From positions 1 to 33,646 of the forward strand of contig JAKITM010000013.1 in the NCBI GenBank assembly GCA_021648045.1: 33,646 nucleotides of DNA, written 5' to 3'. Positions 15,901-24,467 of the stretch are shown piece after piece (the first letter of the stretch is position 1; each line of letters begins with the position of its first letter). The notes beneath the pieces are model-generated. The model was not told the DNA's origin. It did not search any database and saw only the letters and a list, made by a program, of their open reading frames with translations. The position numbers were made by a program, and so were the translations under genes. Source of the DNA: Lysobacterales bacterium (GTDB lineage Bacteria > Pseudomonadota > Gammaproteobacteria > Xanthomonadales > SZUA-36).

Positions 15901-17013
15901 TTGAGCAAAAAAGCACTAGTTACCGGTGTTACAGGCCAGGATGGCGCATATCTCGCAGAGCTATTGTTAGAGAAGGGCTATGAAGTCCATGGCTTGAAAC
16001 GCCGTGCATCCTCATTCAATACCGATCGAATAGACCACCTGTATCAAGACCCACATGTAACAGATCGGAATTTCATCCTCCACTACGGGGATATGACCGA
16101 TTCAAGCAATTTGATTCGAGTGGTACAAGAAATTCAACCAGATGAAATTTATAATCTGGCTGCTCAAAGCCATGTGGGTGTTTCTTTTGAAATGCCGGAA
16201 TATACCGCTAATGCGGATGGACTAGGGCCGTTGCGGTTACTTGAGGCTATTCGTATATTAAAGCTGACAGATAAAACCCGCTTTTATCAGGCATCCTCCT
16301 CCGAACTGTATGGTCTTGTACAGGAAACTCCGCAAACTGAAACCACACCCTTTTACCCACGCTCTCCCTATGCGGCGGCGAAGTTGTATGCCTACTGGAT
16401 AGTGGTCAACTACCGCGAAGCCTATGGTATGTATGCCTGTAACGGTATTTTGTTTAATCACGAATCCCCGCAACGGGGTGAGACTTTTGTAACCCGTAAA
16501 ATCACCCGCGCACTTGCCAGAATTAAAACCGGCCTTCAGGATACCCTTTTTCTAGGCAATATCGACTCTCAGCGCGACTGGGGCCACGCGCGTGACTATG
16601 TTGAAGCCCAATGGATGATGCTGCAGCAGGGCGCGGCAGAAGATTATGTGATTGCTACCGGCGAGCAACACTCAGTGCGGGAATTTGTTGAACGGGCGTT
16701 GGGTTTTCTCGGCATGACTATAGGCTGGGAAGGTGATGGCGTTGATGAAATCGGCAGGATTATTGAAAACCTCGAAGGCGAGGGCCCGCAAGCCGGTGAA
16801 GTGATAGTGCGTATTGATTCGCGCTATTTCCGTCCTACCGAGGTTGAAAGTTTATTAGGGGACCCTTCCAAAGCCAAGAAAAACCTTGGTTGGGAGCCTA
16901 AAACCTCATTTATTGAGTTGGTTAAAGAGATGGTCCATGAAGACCTGCAACTGGCACGCCGTGATGCGGCTATTGCCAAGGAAGGTTACAAAGTATTTAA
17001 CTACCATGAATAA
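15901..17013 (+). CDS. gmd: GDP-mannose 4,6-dehydratase
   Basis: 370 residues, full length. It converts GDP-D-mannose to GDP-4-keto-6-deoxy-D-mannose. VTGVTGQDGAYLAELL near the start is diagnostic of GMD. RRASSFNTDRIDHLY, the catalytic region SSSELYG at 131-137, and SPYAAAK with Y156 and K160 follow, then NHESPQRGETFVTRKI. The start codon is TTG, with GAGGGG placed about nine bases upstream. The gene overlaps fcl by 8 bp, so the two steps to GDP-fucose are coupled. The base composition is more balanced than in the glycosyltransferase genes to the left, which suggests an older, core part of the locus. Confidence 0.96.
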   Translation: MSKKALVTGVTGQDGAYLAELLLEKGYEVHGLKRRASSFNTDRIDHLYQDPHVTDRNFILHYGDMTDSSNLIRVVQEIQPDEIYNLAAQSHVGVSFEMPEYTANADGLGPLRLLEAIRILKLTDKTRFYQASSSELYGLVQETPQTETTPFYPRSPYAAAKLYAYWIVVNYREAYGMYACNGILFNHESPQRGETFVTRKITRALARIKTGLQDTLFLGNIDSQRDWGHARDYVEAQWMMLQQGAAEDYVIATGEQHSVREFVERALGFLGMTIGWEGDGVDEIGRIIENLEGEGPQAGEVIVRIDSRYFRPTEVESLLGDPSKAKKNLGWEPKTSFIELVKEMVHEDLQLARRDAAIAKEGYKVFNYHE

Positions 17014-18001
17014 ACCTAATGCTCATGAATTAGACCGACTGCGCGCTGGCAAAATTTATGTGGCAGGTCATGGTGGCATGGTAGGTTCGGCGCTGGTGCG
17101 TCGCCTGCAGGAAGCCGGTTGTGGAAATTTGATTTTAAAAACCCGTGCTGAGCTGGATCTTGAAAATCAACAACAAGTACGCGATTTTATGCAGGCCGAG
17201 AAGCCGGATTTTGTATTCCTGGCCGCTGCCCGGGTGGGCGGTATTCACGCTAACAACACCTGGCCGGCACAGTTTATTTATAGCAACCTTATGATGGCCG
17301 CCAATGTTATTGATGCTGCCTATCAGGTCGGTGTTGAGCGTTTATTGTTTTTGGGCAGTTCCTGTATCTACCCAAAACAGGCAGCGCAGCCGATGTCGGA
17401 AGATTGTCTGTTGACCGGAGTATTAGAAGAAACTAACGAGCCTTATGCGATTGCGAAGATTGCCGGGATAAAGCTATGTGAGTCCTATAATCGGGAATAT
17501 GGCACAGATTTTCGAAGTGTTATGCCGACTAACCTGTATGGTGCTAACGATAACTTTGATTTAGAAACCAGCCATGTTTTGCCAGCGTTGTTACGCAAAT
17601 TTCATGAGGCAAAACAGACAGGCAGTCCAACGGTTGAAATTTGGGGAAGTGGTAAGCCCCGACGTGAGTTTTTACATGTAGATGATTTGGCTGATGCTTG
17701 CGTATATATTGCCTGTTTAGCGCAGGCTGTTTATGCAGAGTATACTCATCCACGCCAGTCGCATCTGAATATTGGCACCGGTAGTGATGTTTCGATTGCC
17801 GAGCTTGCGGAGATTATTCGCGAGGTGGTTGGCTATGAGGGCAAAATTCAATATAACAGCGAGTACCCGGATGGCAGCATGCGTAAGTTACTGGATGTAT
17901 CTGCTGTGAAGGAACTTGGCTGGGAGGCCGTGATAGGTTTGCAGGAAGGGGTGGCATCAACATACCGGTGGTATCTTGATCAGGGGAGCGCGTGGGCATA
18001 A
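17006..18001 (+). CDS. fcl: GDP-L-fucose synthase
   Basis: 331 residues from ATG 17006, inside the end of gmd; an upstream in-frame start at 16886 would overlap gmd too far. This is the epimerase-reductase that finishes GDP-L-fucose. Features: VAGHGGMVGSAL near 19-30, LGSSCIYPKQAAQPM near 116-130, NEPYAIAKIAGIK with Y147 and K151, and MPTNLYGANDNFD. The last residues (GSAWA) and the stop codon come from a palindromic repeat that overlaps the end of the gene, so the C-terminus has been rewritten by the repeat. Activity should not be affected, since the motifs are upstream. With ugd and gmd it supplies fucose and glucuronate donors. Confidence 0.95.
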   Translation: MNKPNAHELDRLRAGKIYVAGHGGMVGSALVRRLQEAGCGNLILKTRAELDLENQQQVRDFMQAEKPDFVFLAAARVGGIHANNTWPAQFIYSNLMMAANVIDAAYQVGVERLLFLGSSCIYPKQAAQPMSEDCLLTGVLEETNEPYAIAKIAGIKLCESYNREYGTDFRSVMPTNLYGANDNFDLETSHVLPALLRKFHEAKQTGSPTVEIWGSGKPRREFLHVDDLADACVYIACLAQAVYAEYTHPRQSHLNIGTGSDVSIAELAEIIREVVGYEGKIQYNSEYPDGSMRKLLDVSAVKELGWEAVIGLQEGVASTYRWYLDQGSAWA

Positions 18002-18009
18002 ATGCCCAC
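17992..18009. repeat. REP-like palindrome, copy 1 (contains fcl stop)
   Basis: GTGGGCATAAATGCCCAC: perfect 8-bp arms (17992-17999 and 18002-18009) around AA. The TAA stop of fcl is at 17999-18001. It pairs with copy 2, which is in inverted orientation, like a two-unit REP cluster with CGC/GCG outer flanks. Confidence 0.85.
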
Positions 18010-18039
18010 ACCCCCAAACGAAAATTATAAATAGGTAGG

Positions 18040-18057
18040 GTGGGCATTTATGCCCAC
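18040..18057. repeat. REP-like palindrome, copy 2
   Basis: GTGGGCATTTATGCCCAC: the reverse complement of copy 1, with arms at 18040-18047 and 18050-18057, preceded by GTAGG and followed by GCG. It lies 17 bp before ATG of ugd and could form a hairpin in the fcl-ugd transcript, affecting ugd expression. Confidence 0.85.
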
Positions 18058-18074
18058 GCGTCAAGGCTAAACAG

Positions 18075-19397
18075 ATGAAAATTACGATATTCGGTGTAGG
18101 CTATGTTGGTTTGGTACAAGCGGCTGTGTTTGCCGATACCGGGCACCATGTTGTTTGTGTGGATGTTGATAATGCCCGGATAAAGAACTTAAAGAAGGGC
18201 ATTATCCCTATCTATGAACCGGGTTTAACCCCATTGGTTAAAGAAAACTATGCGGCAGGACGGCTGGAATTTACCACCGATGCTGAAGTTGGGGTTGCTC
18301 ATGGAGATATTCAGTTTATCGCTGTAGGCACGCCGCCGGATGAAGATGGTACGGCTGATCTTGCCGCTGTAGTGACGGTTGCTGAAACTATTGCGACCCA
18401 TATGACTCATCCTAAAATCATTGTCGACAAAAGCACAGTGCCTGTTGGTACTGCAGAAAAAGTTGAATTTAGTGTTAGCGAGATTTTACAAAAACGCGGG
18501 GTTAACATCGATTTCAGCGTAGTATCTAACCCTGAGTTTTTGAAAGAAGGCTCAGCTATTCAAGATTGCAAACGTCCTGATCGAATTATTATTGGCACCA
18601 ACAACAGCACCACTGCTGGCATCATGCGCGAGCTCTACGCTCCGATGAACCGCAATCATGAGCGCATTCTTATTATGGATGTTAAAAGTGCTGAACTAAC
18701 TAAATATGCAGCGAATGCCATGCTAGCCACAAAAATTAGCTTTATGAATGAAATCTCCAACCTTGCCGAGGCACTGGGTGCGGATATTGAAGCGGTGCGT
18801 CAGGGAATTGGTTCAGATAAACGCATTGGCTATCACTTTATTTATCCTGGTTGCGGTTACGGTGGCTCATGTTTCCCCAAGGATGTGCAGGCATTGGTGC
18901 GTACAGCTGAATCAGTGGGTTATGAGGCTGAAATACTCAAGTCTGTGGAGGCGGTTAACTTCCGTCAGAAAAAGAAATTATTTGAGAAAATTAGTAAGCA
19001 CTTTGGGAATGACTTAAAGGGCAAAACATTTGCCCTCTGGGGTTTAAGCTTTAAACCCAACACCGATGATATGCGTGATGCCCCCAGCCGGGTATTAATG
19101 GAAGCCCTTTGGGATGCTGGCGCCAAAGTCCAGGCTTATGACCCCGAGGCGATGCCAGAGTGCAAACGGATTTATGGTCAACGAGATGATTTGGTCTTGA
19201 TGGAATCTAAGGAGGCTGTGCTTGAGGGTGCCGATGCGCTGGTTATTGTTACTGAGTGGCAACATTTTAAGGTGTTGGATATAGATATGTTGAAGCAACA
19301 CGCCGCCAAGCCAGTGGTTTTTGATGGGCGCAACCTGTTTGAGCCGAAAAAAATGCGCGAAGATGGCATCACCTACTATTCAATCGGCAGGGCATAA
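18075..19397 (+). CDS. ugd: UDP-glucose 6-dehydrogenase
   Basis: 440 residues, full length. It oxidises UDP-glucose to UDP-glucuronate with two NAD. It has the N-terminal GVGYVGLVQAAVFAD motif, VGTPPDEDG near 84-92, STVPVGTAEKV, SNPEFLKEGSAIQD, and the catalytic PGCGYGGSCFPKD with C266, followed by the C-terminal GLSFKPNTDDMRDAPS. An AAGG ribosome site precedes ATG 18075. Two palindromes separate it from fcl. Its product could feed the glucuronate-containing parts of the surface glycan, and it competes with SqdB for UDP-glucose. Its stop directly abuts the galE remnant. Confidence 0.95.
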   Translation: MKITIFGVGYVGLVQAAVFADTGHHVVCVDVDNARIKNLKKGIIPIYEPGLTPLVKENYAAGRLEFTTDAEVGVAHGDIQFIAVGTPPDEDGTADLAAVVTVAETIATHMTHPKIIVDKSTVPVGTAEKVEFSVSEILQKRGVNIDFSVVSNPEFLKEGSAIQDCKRPDRIIIGTNNSTTAGIMRELYAPMNRNHERILIMDVKSAELTKYAANAMLATKISFMNEISNLAEALGADIEAVRQGIGSDKRIGYHFIYPGCGYGGSCFPKDVQALVRTAESVGYEAEILKSVEAVNFRQKKKLFEKISKHFGNDLKGKTFALWGLSFKPNTDDMRDAPSRVLMEALWDAGAKVQAYDPEAMPECKRIYGQRDDLVLMESKEAVLEGADALVIVTEWQHFKVLDIDMLKQHAAKPVVFDGRNLFEPKKMREDGITYYSIGRA

Positions 19398-19553
19398 ATG
19401 ACAATTCTGATTACCGGTGGTTGTGGTTTTATAGGTTCACATGCTTGTGTGGTGCTGCAGGAAGCTGGTTATGAAGTGCTGGTGCTGGATAGCTTGTGCA
19501 ATAGTAACCGAGAAGTTATTGGGCGTTGGCAGCAATCACGAAAATCTGAATGA
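19398..19553 (+). pseudogene. galE 5' remnant (UDP-glucose 4-epimerase)
   Basis: A 51-codon reading frame starts immediately after the ugd stop and encodes TGGCGFIGSHACVVLQEAGY, then EVLVLDSLCNSNREVIGR, the classic first 45 residues of GalE. It then goes off into QQSRKSE and a stop, without the catalytic YxxxK part or the C-terminal domain. It is a truncated epimerase whose remaining 85 percent is missing. It overlaps the start of tatD by 4 bp (ATGA), as if a deletion had joined the two. It could still be translated but cannot be an active epimerase. Confidence 0.85.
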
Positions 19554-20350
19554 AGCATGAACTCGATTTGGTGGATATAGGCTGTAACCTTACCCACGAC
19601 AGCTTTGACAAAGACCGCGAACAGGTTATTCGTCACGCGATTGAAGCCGGAGTAAGCCAGATGGTGGTAACCGGTGGGTCAGTGGAGGGTAGTGTCGCTG
19701 CTTTGGAGCTGGCAAAACTTTATCCCAACCACCTGTTTGCCACAGCGGGTGTACACCCACACCATGCGGTAGATTATTGTGCTGAAACAGACCGGCAACT
19801 TCGACAATTGTTGCAAGTAGATGAAGTGGTTGCAGTAGGTGAAGCAGGCCTTGATTATTTCCGTGATTTTTGCCCTCACCCCGCACAGAAAAACGCTTTC
19901 GAACAACAAATCCTGATAGCGATCGATACCCAATTGCCGCTGTTTTTACACCAACGAGATGCACACGCAGATTTTTTAGCTATATTAAAAAGCTTTCGCG
20001 ACCAGTTGACCAATGTAGTGGTGCATTGTTTTACCGACACCCGTGAGGCGCTGCATGATTACCTTGATTTAGATTGCTATATTGGCATTACCGGCTGGAT
20101 TTGTGATGAACGCCGCGGTGGTCATTTGAAAGATTTGGTGGGGGATATACCCGCGAATCGTTTGCTGATTGAAACCGATGCACCGTATTTAAAGCCGCGA
20201 AATTTACGCCCAAAAATAAAGAGCCATCGTAATGAGCCGCGAGTTTTGCCGTGGATATTGGGTACGGTAGCGGCTTGCCGGGGTGAAAGCCCGTTAGTGA
20301 CAGCCGTGAATACAAGTCGTAATGCGCGGGCGTTTTTTAGTTTGCCTTGA
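19550..20350 (+). CDS. tatD: TatD-family metal-dependent nuclease
   Basis: 266 residues. The sequence follows E. coli TatD from the start (LVDIGCNLTHDSFDKDREQV), with TAGVHPHH, VVAVGEAGLDYFRDF, LFLHQRDAHADF, VVHCFTDTREAL, GITGWICDERRGGHL and LLIETDAPYLKPR. The conserved His, Glu and Asp metal ligands of the family are present. TatD is a cytoplasmic 3'-5' exonuclease linked to DNA repair and quality control. It starts at ATG 19550, inside the end of the galE remnant. It is unrelated to the glycan genes, so the right boundary of that locus is here. A palindrome follows the stop. Confidence 0.95.
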   Translation: MKHELDLVDIGCNLTHDSFDKDREQVIRHAIEAGVSQMVVTGGSVEGSVAALELAKLYPNHLFATAGVHPHHAVDYCAETDRQLRQLLQVDEVVAVGEAGLDYFRDFCPHPAQKNAFEQQILIAIDTQLPLFLHQRDAHADFLAILKSFRDQLTNVVVHCFTDTREALHDYLDLDCYIGITGWICDERRGGHLKDLVGDIPANRLLIETDAPYLKPRNLRPKIKSHRNEPRVLPWILGTVAACRGESPLVTAVNTSRNARAFFSLP

Positions 20351-20355
20351 GCCGA

Positions 20356-20381
20356 ACGCGTGGGCATAAATGCCCACGCGT
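20356..20381. repeat. REP-like palindrome, copy 3 (possible bidirectional terminator)
   Basis: 12-bp perfect arms, ACGCGTGGGCAT and ATGCCCACGCGT, around AA. The core is identical to copies 1 and 2. It lies in the 37-bp gap between the convergent tatD and oxygenase genes, so its hairpin could also stop transcription from both sides, though no T-run follows on either strand. Confidence 0.9.
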
Positions 20382-20387
20382 GGTCTG

Positions 20388-21142
20388 TTAAACGCCACCT
20401 TCATCCAAGACAATGCTATTACTCGGTCGCCCGGACATCACCCTTGGGGTGTTTGAAAGCGCAGACCAGCTAACCAGGGCATAACGCACCCCGGACTCTA
20501 CTTTTTCTGCCTCATGCATATAGCGGAAATCGGATGGGAAAAACAAAAGATCGCCTTTTTTCGGCTGGTAGCGGAAATTGAAAGTGTTAAATTTGATTGC
20601 CCCGCCAGTGTAATCATCGTTGAGATAGATCAGCAGGTTGACACTACGGTCCAGCGTTTTATACCAGATATCGAGGTCTACATCGAAGATATCAGAATCT
20701 GCATGGGCTTTATACATTCCGCCCGGTGTATAGCGCAATAAGGTGGGTTCTTCATACCAGGCGATTTATGCTTGTAGTAGGGCTCCACTTTTTCATGCAG
20801 GCTGCGAGTGACGGCGGCGTTGAGCTCTTCCTGCATTTCTTCTAGTTCTACTTTTTGAGTGACTCTGGCCGGGTCCATTTTGCGTACGACTTTATCGCTA
20901 CTGGACTTTTCTGAGTCCACTACATCCAACCATGTGCGTTTTTTTAGCTCAGCCCGCGTAACCCAATCATCGCACTGTTGGTCTGAGAGAAAGTTGTTGA
21001 TAACCTGTACGCCATAAGGGGGCTCTCGATGCGGGTCTTTACTGCCGCAACAGGACTTAAAGCGTTTGCCGCTATTACAAAAACAAGGGTCGAAGCGACC
21101 GAGTTTAAACTTCGGGCGACGGCTTTTTCTAGGCGTAACCAT
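20388..21142 (-). pseudogene. SEC-C / 2-oxoglutarate-Fe(II) oxygenase, frameshifted
   Basis: Two overlapping frames together make one protein. 20678-21142 encodes the start, with a SEC-C zinc motif (C20, C22, C31, C32: DPCFCNSGKRFKSCCG), then the beginning of an oxygenase domain. 20388-20738 encodes the rest: LLRYTPGGMYKAHADSD (HxD iron ligands), LIYLNDDYTGGAIKF, and DFRYMHEAEKVESGVRYALVSW (distal His and Arg). This is the prolyl 4-hydroxylase-like fold. If one A were added to the A-run (TTT at 20765-20767 on the plus strand), the frame would read KHKIAWYEEPTLLRYTPGG, so a single-base loss explains the break. GGAG before ATG 21142 is a good ribosome site, 3 bp after yadH, so it is in the yadGH operon. 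A sequencing error is possible. Confidence 0.8.
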
Positions 21143-21145
21143 AAA

Positions 21146-21919
21146 TTAGCTCCGCAAGCCCTTGCCGGTGTGCACCAACCATAAACAGAGACCACCCAGC
21201 AGACCAATAAATGCCAAGATAATGACATAGGCTGTACCAATAGAAACATCTGACTGCCCCAGCATCCCATAACGAAAACCGTTGATAATGTAGAAAATGG
21301 GGTTAAACGCAGAGACTTTTTGCCAGAACTCCGGTAACAGCGAGATCGAATAAAATACCCCGCCAAGGTAAGTCAAGGGTGTCAGAATAAAGGTGGGGAT
21401 AATCGCAATATCATCAAATTTTTCCGCGAAAATAGCATTTACCATTCCCGCTAGGGCGAATAAAATTGAAGTGAGTATGGCGATTGAAACAGTAATTAAT
21501 ATGTTGTGGACGGCAATATGGGTAAATTGCATAGCTATCAGGCTGACTACAAAGCCAACGATTAACCCACGCGTCATTGCGCCACTAACATAGCCGGCTA
21601 CAATCACATAACTGGGTAAGGGCGATACTAGTAACTCTTCAATATGCCGGCCGAACTTTGCGCCGAAAAATGAACTCACCATATTGCCGTAAGAATTGGT
21701 GATTACCGACATCATCACCAAGCCGGGAACAATAAAAGTCATGTAATCAACGCCATCCATTTGACCGATGCGTTTGCCAATCAGGTTGCCGAAAATTATA
21801 AAATACAGAGTCATGGTAATTGCCGGCGGCACGATGGTCTGCCCCCAGATGCGCACGATGCGTTTAATTTCCTTGCGCACCAAGGTTTTATAGCCAATCC
21901 AGTTTAGTTTTACACTCAT
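21146..21919 (-). CDS. yadH: ABC-2 exporter permease (YadH-like)
   Basis: 257 residues with about six membrane segments, starting with a KEIKRIVRIWGQTIVPPAIT cytoplasmic region, then FIIFGNLIGKRIG, and the conserved FIVPGLVMMSVITNSYGNM, SPLPSYVIVAGYVSGA, and PLTYLGGVFYSISLLP segments of the ABC-2 family. It strongly resembles E. coli YadH. It overlaps yadG by ATGA. The substrate of YadGH is not known. Confidence 0.88.
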   Translation of the reverse strand: MSVKLNWIGYKTLVRKEIKRIVRIWGQTIVPPAITMTLYFIIFGNLIGKRIGQMDGVDYMTFIVPGLVMMSVITNSYGNMVSSFFGAKFGRHIEELLVSPLPSYVIVAGYVSGAMTRGLIVGFVVSLIAMQFTHIAVHNILITVSIAILTSILFALAGMVNAIFAEKFDDIAIIPTFILTPLTYLGGVFYSISLLPEFWQKVSAFNPIFYIINGFRYGMLGQSDVSIGTAYVIILAFIGLLGGLCLWLVHTGKGLRS

Positions 21920-22863
21920 GCGGCTGAACCCTCTGTTTTATCCTGGTTGTCATCGTTAATCATGCGCATAAACAGCTCTTCAAGGCGATTGGTTTTATTA
22001 CGCATTGAAAGCACACGTACGCCGGCCTGATCGAGGGCGGAAAATAGATTATTGAGCGAGCGTTCTTTGGGAATAATGGCCTCCAGTTGGGTGGAGTCAA
22101 GTAAACGCGTACTGATGCCCTCGACTGATGGCGGCACTGACATGGGTTCGCGCAAGTCGAGCAGGAAGGTTTCCATGTCCAGGCTTGCTAGTAAGGATTT
22201 TACATCGGTGTTTTCGACCAGTTTTCCGTGGTTGATGATGGCAATATTACGGCACAGTTGCTCGGCCTCTTCAAGATAGTGTGTAGTAAGTATTACTGTA
22301 GTTCCGGCTTCGTTAATGCCTTTGATAAACTCCCACATCTCCCGCCGGATTTCGATATCGACCCCTGCCGTGGGTTCATCCAGAATTAGTAATTCAGGCT
22401 CGTGCACCATCGCCCTTGCTATCATCAACCGGCGCTTCATGCCGCCGGAAAGCTGCCGCGAGGGCTTGTCGTGTTTATCCCAGAGCTGTAACTGCCTAAG
22501 ATATTTTTCTGCCCGCTCAAGCGCTAGTGGTCGGGTCAAGCCATAATACCCAGCCTGATTAACCACAATATCCAGCGGTGTTTCAAATTGGTTAAAGTTA
22601 TGTTCCTGTGGTACCAGCCCCAAATGGCGCATGGCATTTGAACGGTTTTTCTGTACCGAATCACCAAAAACTTTTACTTCGCCGGATGTCGTGTTTACCA
22701 ATGAGCTGATAATCCCGATCATGGTGGATTTGCCAGCACCATTGGGCCCGAGCAGGGCAAAAAAATCGCCTTTCTCTACACTCAGGGAAACCCCTTTCAA
22801 TGCCTCGACACCATTAGCATAGGTTTTTATTAGGTCGGTGATTTCAAGCGCCATTTTTTGCAT
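21916..22863 (-). CDS. yadG: ABC exporter ATPase (YadG-like)
   Basis: 315 residues. Walker A GPNGAGKST is at 39-47, followed by IGIISSLVNTTSGEVKVFG, LVPQEHNFNQFETPLDIVVN, LSGGMKRRLMIARAM (signature), LLILDEPTAGVD (Walker B) and the H-loop TTHYLEEAEQL. The sequence follows E. coli YadG closely, including the C-terminal extension after the ATPase domain. It probably pairs with YadH to export an unknown substrate. ATG 22854 is an alternative start, and no strong ribosome site is visible at either. Confidence 0.9.
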   Translation of the reverse strand: MQKMALEITDLIKTYANGVEALKGVSLSVEKGDFFALLGPNGAGKSTMIGIISSLVNTTSGEVKVFGDSVQKNRSNAMRHLGLVPQEHNFNQFETPLDIVVNQAGYYGLTRPLALERAEKYLRQLQLWDKHDKPSRQLSGGMKRRLMIARAMVHEPELLILDEPTAGVDIEIRREMWEFIKGINEAGTTVILTTHYLEEAEQLCRNIAIINHGKLVENTDVKSLLASLDMETFLLDLREPMSVPPSVEGISTRLLDSTQLEAIIPKERSLNNLFSALDQAGVRVLSMRNKTNRLEELFMRMINDDNQDKTEGSAA

Positions 22864-23006
22864 GCGCCCATTATAGGCTGTGCTTGGTAACAGGTCAGTA
22901 TAATTTTCAAGCCGAAATGACCAGTGGCCTATAGACTCAGGCGGCCTAACTAACTATCATTCTCGTTTGTTAGAAAATCGCCAGTCATGCCCGAGGGGAT
23001 ATATAC

Positions 23007-24467
23007 TTGAAACGAATTAATGTATTCGCGCTGCTGATGTTTGTCTCAGCGCTTGCCAATGCTGAATCAGTCAGTGAATTACCGGATCTTGAATTAAACA
23101 AGTGTGTGCTGGACATGCCCGGTACACCGACTACTGCGGAAGCTGAATGTGGTTGGCTTACGGTGTTGGAAAACCGCCAGCAACCCGATAGCAAGAAAAT
23201 CCGATTACGCTTTGTTTTAGCACGGGCAGTCAAACCCTCAGCCGACAGCACTCCCATCTTCTTTTTCGCCGGCGGCCCCGGGCAGGCGTCATCGGAACTG
23301 TGGGTGCAATTGGAAAACCCGCTGAAAAAATTGCAGCGCAATCACGATATTGTGCTGCTGGATCAACGCGGTACTGGGGCTGAGTCTCCCTTGAGTTGCA
23401 CGCTGGATGATGAATCAATGGACTTGCGGGTTGATTTGGAGAAAACCACCCGACAAGTTCGCGAATGTCTGCAAAAAATAGACGGTGACCCGCGTTTTTA
23501 CACCACCACCCTTGCCATGGCAGATTATGAACAACTGCGAATTGCGCTTGGCTACAACAAAATTAATTTAATAGGGACTTCTTACGGCACCCGTGCAGTG
23601 CAGGAATACCTGCGCCGCTATCCCGATGTTGTGCGCTCTATCACGCTGGATTCTGTAGCCCCAGTTGAGCTGATATTGGGTAGTGAACATGCGATGAATT
23701 TGGATCTGGCAATGGCCGGTATTTTTGGCGACTGTCGTGATGATGCTGATTGTCATGAGGCTTTTCCAGATGTGGAAAAGCAATTGCAACAACTTATCCA
23801 GCAGGCCCGTAATAACCCGCAAATGATCACAATAGACGACCCCTTGAGTGGCGACCCGGTAGAGTTGGAAGCGAACATGGATGTGATCGGTATTGCTCTG
23901 CGAATGCTGGCGTACAGTTCCAGCACGCAGGCGCAGTTACCTTTTTTAATTAATGATGCAGTTATAAACAACAACCCCAAACGCCTGTTGGCGCAAGCAC
24001 TGATGGTTATGTCCAGCATGCAGGGCATGATCAGCCACTGGATGGAGCTGGCGGTTATTTGCAGCGAAGACTACCCTTTAATGCAGCCGAGGCCGGAGGA
24101 TGCCGATACTATTATTGGCGAGGCGTTTTACAAAATGTTGGTGGCACAATGTGAAGTCTGGCCGCGCGGTGAGGTTCCTGCTGATTTTCACCAGCCCTTT
24201 AGTTCAGATGTGCCGGCCTTGTTGTTGTCGGGTGAGTTCGATCCGGTAACCCCACCCCGTTATGCTGATCAGGCAGCAAAACAATTCAGCCAGCATTTGA
24301 ATTTGGTAGTAAAAGGTCAGGGCCACAGCGTGAGTTTCAGCAAATGTACGCGCGAAATCGTTACCGATTTTATTACCACTGCCAGTTTAGAAGAGCTAGA
24401 TACCAGCTGCCTGGAAAAACAGGGCCGTTCGCCATTTTTTATCAACTTGCTGGGGCCGACTCCATGA
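23007..24467 (+). CDS. Secreted TAP-like alpha/beta hydrolase (peptidase-like)
   Basis: 486 residues. A signal peptide (MKRINVFALLMFVSALANA, likely cut after A19) directs it out of the cytoplasm. The fold has oxyanion-type FFFAGGPGQAS near 85-95, DQRGTGAESPL, the nucleophile elbow GTSYG with S192, acid D412 in GEFDPVTP, and H440 in GQGHSVSF. This is the tripeptidyl-aminopeptidase/proline-iminopeptidase-like S33 family with a C-terminal TAP domain. The start is TTG 23007 with GAGGGGA upstream. It overlaps natA by ATGA, so it is the first gene of the hydrolase-natAB operon. The real substrate is unknown. Confidence 0.85.
   Translation: MKRINVFALLMFVSALANAESVSELPDLELNKCVLDMPGTPTTAEAECGWLTVLENRQQPDSKKIRLRFVLARAVKPSADSTPIFFFAGGPGQASSELWVQLENPLKKLQRNHDIVLLDQRGTGAESPLSCTLDDESMDLRVDLEKTTRQVRECLQKIDGDPRFYTTTLAMADYEQLRIALGYNKINLIGTSYGTRAVQEYLRRYPDVVRSITLDSVAPVELILGSEHAMNLDLAMAGIFGDCRDDADCHEAFPDVEKQLQQLIQQARNNPQMITIDDPLSGDPVELEANMDVIGIALRMLAYSSSTQAQLPFLINDAVINNNPKRLLAQALMVMSSMQGMISHWMELAVICSEDYPLMQPRPEDADTIIGEAFYKMLVAQCEVWPRGEVPADFHQPFSSDVPALLLSGEFDPVTPPRYADQAAKQFSQHLNLVVKGQGHSVSFSKCTREIVTDFITTASLEELDTSCLEKQGRSPFFINLLGPTP

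Noticed and set aside
16886..17005. Longer fcl start at 16886
   Set aside because: It would overlap gmd by more than 120 bp. ATG 17006 gives the expected N-terminus.
17992..20381. The three palindromes as a CRISPR array
   Set aside because: Only three copies, irregular spacing of 48 bp and 2.3 kb, and the repeats are perfect hairpins without unique spacers.
23007..24467. The TAP-like hydrolase as the missing BioH
   Set aside because: It has a signal peptide, a different length (486 versus about 260 residues) and is not in the bio operon.
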